NCBI GenBank assembly: GCA_018675825.1
Contig: JABGXK010000182.1
Span: 1-9,737, forward strand
Reading direction: 5' to 3'
DNA from: Flavobacteriales bacterium
Lineage (GTDB): Bacteria; Bacteroidota; Bacteroidia; Flavobacteriales; BACL11
DNA: 9,737 bases
Under the pieces are notes generated by a model, which did not search any database, was not told the origin of the DNA, and worked only from the letters and a program-made list of their open reading frames with translations. The position numbers and the translations under genes were made by a program. Below are positions 1-5,961 of the stretch, one piece after another (position 1 is the first letter of the stretch; each line of letters opens with the position of its first letter).

Positions 1-1381
1 CTCCATGATCAGAAAAGTTAGCCTCACCGATACAATAACATCCAGGTATAGTTGTCATAAGATTATAGTCTACCCAAACCCCTCCCATGGTATAATGAAC
101 AGCGGGGTAAATCATCATGGGTGTTTTGTATGGGTTTTCTGCAACAATTTTTTCATACATCTGAAATAAATTACCATACTTTTGTTTAACAACCTCCTCT
201 CCAAGTTCAAGAACTTTACTCTTGGCTGGATCTTTAATTCCTAAAATAAGTGCTTTTTCATTCCCATATCGCTGAATTGCGGTTGAAAAATCAAGATAGA
301 CTGCTTCTCCACTAAAATTAACTCCATAACCAGCATCACAACGCTCTTTTGCTGCTCTGGAAGCTACATCTCTTGGAACTAGGTTTCCAAAAGCTGGATA
401 TCTTCTTTCCAAGTAATAATCTCTATCTTCTTCTTTTATAGCTGTTGGTTTGAGTTGTTTTTGACGTATTAATTCAGCATCTTTTAAATTTTTGGGAATC
501 CAAATTCTACCGTCATTTCGAAGTGATTCAGACATTAATGTTAATTTGGATTGATTTTCACCGGATCTTGGAATACAAGTTGGATGTATTTGAGTATAGC
601 ATGGATTAGCAAAAAAAGCTCCATTTCTATGAATTTTCCATGCTGCAGTAGCGTTTGAACCCATAGCATTAGTTGATAAAAAGAAAACATTACTATACCC
701 ACCACTTGCAATAACAACTGCATGTGCCGAGTGTCTTTCAAGCTCACCTGTTATTAAATTTCTTGCAATAATTCCACGAGCCTTACCATCAATCTTTACG
801 AGCTCCACCATTTCGTGCCTGTTATACATTGATATCTTTCCTTTAGCTATCTGACGATTCATAGCTGAATACGCTCCAAGCAAAAGCTGTTGACCGGTTT
901 GTCCTCTAGCATAGAATGTTCTTGATACTAATACCCCTCCAAAAGATCTATTGTCAAGTAACCCCCCATAATCCCGTGCAAAAGGGACCCCTTGAGCAAC
1001 ACATTGATCTATTATATTTACAGAAACTTCAGCTAATCTATAGACATTTGCCTCTCTAGCCCTGTAATCACCCCCTTTAACTGTATCGTAAAAAAGTCTG
1101 TATATAGAGTCTCCATCATTCTGATAATTTTTTGCAGCATTAATCCCTCCTTGAGCTGCAATTGAGTGAGCTCTTCTAGGAGAATCTTGATAACAAAACG
1201 ACTTAACATTATAGCCCATTTCAGCAAGTGAGGCTGACGCCGAACCCCCAGCAAGACCAGTTCCTACAACAATAACATCTATATTTCTTTTATTAGCAGG
1301 GCCAACAACATTAATCTTATTTTTATGATTTGTCCATTTATCCTTTATTGAGCCTTCTGGTATTTTTGAATCTAAAATCAT
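1..1381 (-). CDS. sdhA: Succinate dehydrogenase flavoprotein subunit, 5' part (truncated by window edge)
   Basis: Catalytic subunit of respiratory complex II; oxidises succinate to fumarate and passes electrons through FAD to the iron-sulfur subunit, on the inner face of the cytoplasmic membrane. The first 460 codons are visible, of roughly 670 in type-B family members; the rest lies left of base 1. The frame is open throughout. Visible: the Rossmann FAD-binding stretch VVGTGLAGG (about residues 38-46); the covalent-FAD histidine H72 in AHSIAAQGG; substrate-site H266 in IHPTC; the catalytic arginine R337 in LVPRDVASRA; and H429 in the stretch HYTMGGVWVDYN. The window ends at GEANFSDHG, a conserved block. 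The ATG at 1381 follows the sdhC stop codon with no gap, so the two are probably co-transcribed and translationally coupled. The order sdhC-sdhA, with sdhB expected next, is that of type-B enzymes in Bacteroidota and epsilonproteobacteria. The identification is very secure. Confidence 0.97.
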   Translation of the reverse strand, partial: MILDSKIPEGSIKDKWTNHKNKINVVGPANKRNIDVIVVGTGLAGGSASASLAEMGYNVKSFCYQDSPRRAHSIAAQGGINAAKNYQNDGDSIYRLFYDTVKGGDYRAREANVYRLAEVSVNIIDQCVAQGVPFARDYGGLLDNRSFGGVLVSRTFYARGQTGQQLLLGAYSAMNRQIAKGKISMYNRHEMVELVKIDGKARGIIARNLITGELERHSAHAVVIASGGYSNVFFLSTNAMGSNATAAWKIHRNGAFFANPCYTQIHPTCIPRSGENQSKLTLMSESLRNDGRIWIPKNLKDAELIRQKQLKPTAIKEEDRDYYLERRYPAFGNLVPRDVASRAAKERCDAGYGVNFSGEAVYLDFSTAIQRYGNEKALILGIKDPAKSKVLELGEEVVKQKYGNLFQMYEKIVAENPYKTPMMIYPAVHYTMGGVWVDYNLMTTIPGCYCIGEANFSDHG

Positions 1382-2038
1382 TTACTTAAAAGGATATTGA
1401 TTAATAAAATGAACAATCGCAATTGCAGAAAAACCAAGAGTAATAAATATACTATATAGAGTGCCTGCAATTTTTATTGTGTTATTATACTTTTTGTGAT
1501 TTGCACCTACAGATTGAAATGCCGATTTAAAACCATGATTCAAGTGAAATCCTAAAAGAATAAAGGAAACAACATAAAAACCTGTATATATAGGATCAGA
1601 AAATAATTTAACAACTAAATCATAATCAGTATCTCCTTCGGGTAATCCTATGAATTTTAATTCATAAAAGTAATCTCGTAAATGCAACACTAAAAAAACT
1701 AAAACTAAGCCTCCAGAAATTATCATTGATCTTGATGAGAGATCAGCATTTTTACTAGCTTGATTAAATGCGTAACTATGTGGTCTAGCTCTTTTATTTC
1801 TAATTGTTAAATTGATACCCATCCAGATATGTAAAATAAAGCCTAAAGCTAAAATATACTGCATTATATATATTATGGGGTTTGTAGCCATAAAATGAGC
1901 AGCTTCATTAAATAAATCTGGAGAAGCTGATAACGTAAATGAATTAATTACCAAATGAGTTATTAGAAAAATAATTAAAAAGAGGCCTGATAAGGCCATA
2001 ATAAATTTTCTAACGATAGATGATAATCTCATATACAT
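1382..2038 (-). CDS. sdhC: Succinate dehydrogenase cytochrome b subunit (type B, five-helix)
   Basis: Membrane anchor of complex II; carries two b-type hemes and passes electrons to menaquinone. Called here as 218 residues. About five hydrophobic segments are visible (roughly 10-30, 54-78, 103-124, 149-171 and 189-210), the plan of the single-anchor type-B family. Candidate heme ligands are H28 (LITHLV), H70 (ILHIWMG), H119 (LVLHLRDYF) and H165 or H168 (GFHLNHGF); the first two fall at the same numbers as the Bacillus subtilis ligands H28 and H70. The frame stays open to an ATG at 2077, but a promoter -7 element lies at 2062-2055, downstream of that ATG, so translation should begin at 2038 or, two codons later, at 2032 (MRLSSIVRK). 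No Shine-Dalgarno is visible. The stop codon abuts the sdhA start. The product is secure; the exact start is inferred. Confidence 0.93.
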   Translation of the reverse strand: MYMRLSSIVRKFIMALSGLFLIIFLITHLVINSFTLSASPDLFNEAAHFMATNPIIYIMQYILALGFILHIWMGINLTIRNKRARPHSYAFNQASKNADLSSRSMIISGGLVLVFLVLHLRDYFYELKFIGLPEGDTDYDLVVKLFSDPIYTGFYVVSFILLGFHLNHGFKSAFQSVGANHKKYNNTIKIAGTLYSIFITLGFSAIAIVHFINQYPFK

Positions 2039-2054
2039 GATAACTATTGTGCCA

Positions 2055-2085
2055 CAAAGGTATAACTCATATCTCACAAAAACAA
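2055..2085 (-). promoter_or_regulatory. Predicted sdhC-sdhA promoter (Bacteroidota type)
   Basis: On the minus strand TACCTTTG (2062-2055) matches the Bacteroidota -7 consensus TAnnTTTG exactly, and TTG (2085-2083) lies 20 bp upstream, within the usual spacing for the -33 element. Transcription should start near 2050, about a dozen bases before the ATG at 2038. It is one half of a divergent pair with the aminopeptidase promoter. This is a consensus match only. Confidence 0.6.
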
Positions 2086-2132
2086 CATTGTCGAGTAATT
2101 CAGAATGATTATATATAAAACTACTATTTTAA

Positions 2133-2140
2133 TATCTTTG
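2133..2140 (+). promoter_or_regulatory. Predicted -7 element for the aminopeptidase-nuclease pair
   Basis: TATCTTTG matches TAnnTTTG exactly and ends 16 bases before the ATG at 2157, implying a leader of roughly 10 bases. The -33 element is weak: only TTA at 2109-2111 with a 21 bp spacer. No other promoter-like sequence is visible before the second gene of the pair, so this one probably drives both. Confidence 0.5.
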
Positions 2141-2156
2141 CCAAAACAACATAGTC

Positions 2157-3443
2157 ATGAAATACAATACGCTAGATTATAATTTATTTATTCAAAACAG
2201 AAATCTGTTTTCAAGAAAACTAGAAAATAACTCAATTGCGATCTTTAATTCTAATGATGTTATGCCAACTAATTCAGATGGCAATATGCCCTTTAAACAA
2301 AATAGCGACCTTTTCTGGTTAACAGGCGTTGATCAAGAAGAGAGTGTTTTGATAATAACAAAACATAATAACACTGTTGTAGAGGAGTTATTGTTTTTAA
2401 AAGAAACTAATGAACATATTGCGATTTGGGAAGGAGCTAAACTCACAAAAGAAAAAGCGTTTCAAAATTCAGGCATTAAAAAAGTGTATTGGCTTTCCGA
2501 AATGGAGGAAATAATTGAGCGTAAAATTACAGATTGTAAAAATTTATATCTAAATAAAAATACACATAGCCGATCAACCTCAAAAGTTCAAACTCGTGAT
2601 GATAGATATAGAGAGTATATAGCTACTAAATTTCCAAATAAGATAATAAAAGAAGTGGCTCCTATTATGCATGAGTTAAGATTTATAAAGTCTGATATAG
2701 AGTTAGAATTAATTCAGCATGCATGTGATATTACAGAAAAGGGATTAAGAAGAATTCTTCCACTAATTAAGCCTGGAATAATGGAGTATGAGATTGAAGC
2801 AGAGTTGATGCATGAATTTCTCTCAAATAGATCAGCTGGATTTGCATATCAACCAATAATTGGTGCCGGAATAGATTCGTGTGTTTTACATTATATTGAT
2901 AATAATAAAAAGTGTTTAGACGGAGATATCTTATTAATGGATTTTGGGGCTGAATACGCAAACTACGCATCTGACCTTACAAGAACAGTTCCGGTTAATG
3001 GTAGGTTTTCATCAAGGCAAAGCGATGTTTATAATGCTGTTCTACGCGTAATGAAAGAGGCAACTAACATGTTGCGACCTGGAACTGATCACAAACAAAT
3101 GCAGCAGGAAGTCATTAAACTTATGCAAGAAGAACTAATTAATCTTGGTTTATTTGATATGCATGACGTTAAGAATCAAGATCCAAAACACCCATTGTAT
3201 AAAAAATATTTTATGCACGGAACATCTCATTCTTTAGGCTTAGATGTTCATGATGTTGGAGACACAAGTACACCTATGAAATCTGGCATGGTTTTTACAT
3301 GTGAACCGGGAATATATATTCAAGAAGAAGGGCTTGGGATTAGATTAGAAAACGATATTCTAGTTACTGATGGCAATCCACATGACCTGATGAGAAATAT
3401 CCCTGTAGAACTTGATGAAATAGAAACCTTAATGCATAACTAA
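2157..3443 (+). CDS. pepP: Xaa-Pro aminopeptidase (aminopeptidase P, M24B family)
   Basis: Cytosolic metallopeptidase that removes an N-terminal residue preceding proline. It has 428 residues, close to E. coli PepP at about 441. An aminopeptidase P N-terminal domain (about 1-150, including the stretch NSDLFWLTGVDQEES) is followed by the pita-bread catalytic domain (about 175-420). The five dinuclear-metal ligands expected for the family are all present: D262 (LMDFGAE), D273 (ASDLTR), H358 (HGTSHSLGLDVHD), E383 (FTCEPG) and E398 (GIRLEND). Nearby histidines H354 and H365 also match the family. There is no signal peptide. The ATG at 2157 is the first in frame and lies just after a promoter -7 element. 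Its TAA is followed immediately by the ATG of the next gene. The symbol is by family; the precise substrate range cannot be read from sequence. Confidence 0.93.
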   Translation: MKYNTLDYNLFIQNRNLFSRKLENNSIAIFNSNDVMPTNSDGNMPFKQNSDLFWLTGVDQEESVLIITKHNNTVVEELLFLKETNEHIAIWEGAKLTKEKAFQNSGIKKVYWLSEMEEIIERKITDCKNLYLNKNTHSRSTSKVQTRDDRYREYIATKFPNKIIKEVAPIMHELRFIKSDIELELIQHACDITEKGLRRILPLIKPGIMEYEIEAELMHEFLSNRSAGFAYQPIIGAGIDSCVLHYIDNNKKCLDGDILLMDFGAEYANYASDLTRTVPVNGRFSSRQSDVYNAVLRVMKEATNMLRPGTDHKQMQQEVIKLMQEELINLGLFDMHDVKNQDPKHPLYKKYFMHGTSHSLGLDVHDVGDTSTPMKSGMVFTCEPGIYIQEEGLGIRLENDILVTDGNPHDLMRNIPVELDEIETLMHN

Positions 3444-4457
3444 ATGCAGATGAAAAAACTAGCAATTTTGTTTTTTGTTATACCTTATATAGGATTTGGG
3501 CAAATTAATTTTTCAAGTCAAAATTCATTTGATATTATTACATGGAATTTAGAGTGGTTTCCAAAACAAGGAGCAATTACTGTTGATTCAGTTAAAGAAA
3601 TTGTTGAAATTATTAACGCAGAAATAATTGCTTTACAAGAGATCAATAATGTTTCTGATTTTAATCAACTGGTAAATAAGTTAGGTGATTATGATGGATA
3701 TTCTACTAATTCATCAAATCTTAATTTAGCCTACCTATATAAGAAAACTCTAAATGTCGATTCAATTTATACGATTTTAAATTTAGAGAACTACGTTTTT
3801 GCAGGAAGACCCCCTCTTGTTATGGAAATAAAATATGAAGATGAAGATTACGTTATAATAAATAATCACTTTAAATGTTGTGGAGATGGAATTCTAGATT
3901 TTAGTGATAATAATGATGAGGAATATAGGCGTTTTACTGCAATAAGCTTGATGAAAGCTTTTGTAGATTCTAATTATTCAAATAAAAATGTCCTTATTCT
4001 TGGAGATTTAAATGATTTAATTGAAGAAAATTATACTAATAATATATTTACACTAATAATTAATGATAGCACGAACTACTTAATTGCTGATAAACATATC
4101 CCATTTCAAAATACTGTAGATTGGTCTTACCCAACTTGGCCGTCACATTTAGACCATATTATTATAAATCATAACCTTTTTGATAATCTAGTTAATATTT
4201 ATCAGGACGTGAAAACTATTAGGATCGATAGCTATTTAGGTAGTTTCCAAACTTATGATAACATGATCTCAGATCATTTACCAGTAGGGATTAACCTTTT
4301 TTCTAATACAACAATAATTAATGAGAATAATATTAAACTAAAGAAAAAGAATACGTTTTTTAATCTATTGGGTCAATTATCCAATCCAAAAAGTAATACA
4401 GTATTTATAAAACTCTATAATGATGGAACAGTCGAGAAAAAAATTATTATTGAGTAA
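3444..4457 (+). CDS. Secreted endonuclease/exonuclease/phosphatase-family protein with T9SS-type C-terminal tail
   Basis: A 337-residue predicted secreted hydrolase. Residues 3-20 (MKKLAILFFVIPYIGFGQ) look like a Sec signal peptide, so the second ATG, at 3450, is an equally good start. The body (about 28-285) carries the EEP-fold active-site series: N35 (ITWNLEW), E66 (IIALQEIN), H142 (NNHFKCCGDG), D188 and N190 (LGDLND), D237 (SHLDHII), and the D277-H278 pair (SDHLPV). This fold cleaves phosphodiesters in nucleic acids or phosphate esters in other substrates; a secreted nuclease is likeliest but the substrate is unproven. The last ~33 residues (FNLLGQ, then YNDGTVEKKIIIE) resemble a short T9SS type A sorting domain, which would direct the mature protein across the outer membrane for release or surface anchoring. 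The ATG directly follows the aminopeptidase stop codon, suggesting coupled translation, though no functional link between the two is evident. Confidence 0.87.
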   Translation: MQMKKLAILFFVIPYIGFGQINFSSQNSFDIITWNLEWFPKQGAITVDSVKEIVEIINAEIIALQEINNVSDFNQLVNKLGDYDGYSTNSSNLNLAYLYKKTLNVDSIYTILNLENYVFAGRPPLVMEIKYEDEDYVIINNHFKCCGDGILDFSDNNDEEYRRFTAISLMKAFVDSNYSNKNVLILGDLNDLIEENYTNNIFTLIINDSTNYLIADKHIPFQNTVDWSYPTWPSHLDHIIINHNLFDNLVNIYQDVKTIRIDSYLGSFQTYDNMISDHLPVGINLFSNTTIINENNIKLKKKNTFFNLLGQLSNPKSNTVFIKLYNDGTVEKKIIIE

Positions 4458-4501
4458 TTAAACCTTTTATTAAAGTGGGCCTTAATGTACTCGAACTTAT
4501 A

Positions 4502-5554
4502 TTATTCTTTGGCAATATCCCATCCTTGAGCTTTAAGCGGATGCAAACTTCCATCATTAGCTATAAGGTTATTTCCTTCTGAAACATCAGTAACATGACC
4601 TACTATAGTAAAATCAGGATCTTTCTTTAATTTATCATAGTCATTTTGAGTTATTGAAAACAACAATTCATAATCCTCACCTCCTGATAAAGCACAAGAA
4701 ATTGGGTTTAAGTTAAATTCGGTAGCTAAATTCATTATTGAATAATCAATAGGTATTTTATCTTCGTAAAGACTAACTCCTATATTAGATGATTTTGAAA
4801 TATGTAAAGCCTCTGAAGATAATCCATCAGAAATATCAATCATAGATGTAGGAATTATAGAAAGTTTGTCTAGTATTTTTAAATATTTAGTTGGAGCTTC
4901 TGGCTTTAGTTGTCGTCTAAGAGCATAGTCATGTCCAGAAAGATCGGGTTGAACATTAGGATTTTCTTTAAAAATTTCTTTTTCTCTTTTTAAAAGTTGT
5001 AAACCAAAATATGAAGCTCCTAAATCACCTGTTACTACAAGAAGATCATTTACTTTAGCTCCACTTCTATATGTTATCTTTTCAGTAGCAACTTCGCCCA
5101 AAACTGAAACACTAATTACTAATCCTGATAATGAAGAGGTTGTATCGCCACCAACCAAATCAACATGGTATTCCTTGCATGCTAGTTGAATTCCTAAATA
5201 TAATTCATCTAACGCTTCTACGCTAAATCTATTAGAAACAGCGACACTCACAGTTACCTGGCTAGGTTTTCCGTTCATTGCACATATATCTGAGATATTA
5301 ACAGCTATAGCCTTAAACCCTAAATGCTTTAAAGGAGTATAGGCAAGATCAAAATGAACTCCCTCAACTAGCATATCTGTACTTACTAATCTATAATTTG
5401 TATCTGCTTTTAAAACAGCACAATCATCTCCAATACCTTTAATTGTAGTTTTATTTTCACACTTAAAATCCTTGGTTAATCTTTCTATCAGTCCAAACTC
5501 ACCTAATGATGAAATTGGGGTTGTGTTAATACTTTTATCATCTATTAAAGCCAT
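4502..5554 (-). CDS. thiL: Thiamine-monophosphate kinase
   Basis: Phosphorylates thiamine monophosphate with ATP to give thiamine diphosphate, the last step of the cofactor pathway; cytosolic. It has 350 residues, typical of the flavobacterial form, which carries a short N-terminal extension before the SLGEFGLIERL block (16-26). ThiL motifs run in order: GIGDDCAV (41-48 region, acidic metal ligands D43, D44), STDMLVEGVHF (58-68, D60), NISDICAMNG (86-95, D89), GGDTTS (135-140, D137), DISDGLSSEAL (240-250), and SGGEDYELLF (290-299). N- and C-terminal halves correspond to the AIR-synthase-like two-domain fold. The gene is transcribed away from the SUF operon from a 68 bp divergent region and converges on the secreted nuclease gene across 44 bp. 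The start at 5554 sits only four bases after a promoter -7 element, so the mRNA may be leaderless. No other thiamine genes are in view. Confidence 0.96.
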   Translation of the reverse strand: MALIDDKSINTTPISSLGEFGLIERLTKDFKCENKTTIKGIGDDCAVLKADTNYRLVSTDMLVEGVHFDLAYTPLKHLGFKAIAVNISDICAMNGKPSQVTVSVAVSNRFSVEALDELYLGIQLACKEYHVDLVGGDTTSSLSGLVISVSVLGEVATEKITYRSGAKVNDLLVVTGDLGASYFGLQLLKREKEIFKENPNVQPDLSGHDYALRRQLKPEAPTKYLKILDKLSIIPTSMIDISDGLSSEALHISKSSNIGVSLYEDKIPIDYSIMNLATEFNLNPISCALSGGEDYELLFSITQNDYDKLKKDPDFTIVGHVTDVSEGNNLIANDGSLHPLKAQGWDIAKE

Positions 5555-5558
5555 AAGG

Positions 5559-5566
5559 CAAAGATA
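5559..5566 (-). promoter_or_regulatory. Predicted thiL promoter -7 element
   Basis: On the minus strand TATCTTTG (5566-5559) matches TAnnTTTG exactly. Only CCTT separates it from the thiL ATG at 5554, so transcription would begin at or within a few bases of the start codon. No good TTG lies 17-23 bp upstream, so the -33 part is weak. Confidence 0.5.
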
Positions 5567-5584
5567 CTCATTATATGTAATTCA

Positions 5585-5602
5585 TTTTGTAAATTTGCAA
5601 AA
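5585..5602. promoter_or_regulatory. Near-perfect palindrome over the SUF promoter, candidate operator
   Basis: TTTTGTAAATTTGCAAAA is an inverted repeat with 8 of 9 base pairs matching (the sole exception is T5590 against G5597) and its centre between 5593 and 5594. It contains the whole predicted -7 element TAAATTTG of the SUF operon, so a protein bound here would block the polymerase. The same bases fall about 18 bp upstream of the thiL -7 element, where the -33 region of that promoter should be. No known regulator motif is recognised. Confidence 0.4.
5590..5597 (+). promoter_or_regulatory. Predicted SUF operon promoter -7 element
   Basis: TAAATTTG matches TAnnTTTG exactly. It ends 25 bases before the ATG at 5623, giving a leader of about 15-20 bases. 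No clear TTG is present at the right distance upstream, which could mean a weak or activator-dependent promoter. Confidence 0.5.
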
Positions 5603-5622
5603 GTATATGTAAAAATTCATAG

Positions 5623-5946
5623 ATGATTAATATTAGTGATTCTGCTAGAGATAGGCTTCTTCATATAATGCAACAAGAAAAAGAGAAGAAAAACTTTGTT
5701 CGCGTAGGTGTTGAAAGTGGAGGATGCTCCGGCTTAAGTTATAAGCTAGATTTTGACGTTTGTAAAAATGATGATGATGAATTAATAAAAGATAATAAAA
5801 TCCAGCTACTAATAAACAAAAAGAGTTTTCTTTACTTAGTTGGTACCACATTAGAATTCTCAGATGGATTAAATGGTAAGGGGTTTGTTTTTAATAATCC
5901 AAATGCAAATAGAACTTGTGGTTGCGGAGAAAGCTTTTCACTTTAA
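5623..5946 (+). CDS. A-type iron-sulfur cluster carrier (HesB/IscA/SufA family)
   Basis: A cytosolic carrier that accepts iron-sulfur clusters from the SUF scaffold and delivers them to target enzymes. It has 107 residues, the normal length. The three cluster-binding cysteines are present: C35 in SGGCSGLSY, and C99 and C101 in the C-terminal TCGCGESF motif. Other family blocks are ISDSA near the N-terminus and FSDGLNGKGFVFNNPNA (79-95). SufA, IscA and ErpA cannot be told apart by sequence alone, so no symbol is given; its place as first gene of a SUF operon, 15 bases before sufB, makes SufA-type function likely. The ATG at 5623 is the first in frame and fits the family N-terminus. The run of acidic residues around 49-57 (KNDDDEL) is a minor local difference. 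Confidence 0.94.
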   Translation: MINISDSARDRLLHIMQQEKEKKNFVRVGVESGGCSGLSYKLDFDVCKNDDDELIKDNKIQLLINKKSFLYLVGTTLEFSDGLNGKGFVFNNPNANRTCGCGESFSL

Positions 5947-5961
5947 TGTCCGAATTTAAAT

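Larger units (their letters stand above)
5572..5620. repeat. Imperfect direct repeat in the thiL-SUF divergent promoter region
   Basis: TATATGTAATTCAT at 5572-5585 recurs at 5604-5620 as TATATGTAAAAATTCAT, the second copy having three extra A residues in the middle. The nine-base core TATATGTAA is identical and the copies start 32 bp apart, about three helical turns, flanking the predicted SUF -7 element. The sequence is AT-rich, so chance is a real possibility; a paired operator is the alternative. Confidence 0.35.

Noticed and set aside
541..747. Open frames antisense or out of frame to real genes (for example 541-747, 1033-1254, 2767-2970, 5645-5851, 6228-6485, 7046-7249, 9466-9654)
   Set aside because: Each lies wholly inside a confidently identified gene in another frame, has no family-like sequence and no promoter; they are by-products of coding sequence.
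4487..4496. GTTCGAGTAC on the minus strand, resembling a tRNA T-arm
   Set aside because: The gap is only 44 bp and shows no acceptor stem, anticodon arm or second T-arm half; the resemblance is to ten bases only.
4458..4501. Possible bidirectional terminator between the convergent nuclease and thiL genes
   Set aside because: The best hairpin (ATTAAAG with CCTTAAT around a TGGG loop, near 4469-4485) has a mismatch and mostly A-T pairs, and no T tract follows on either strand. Termination must happen hereabouts, but no site can be supported.
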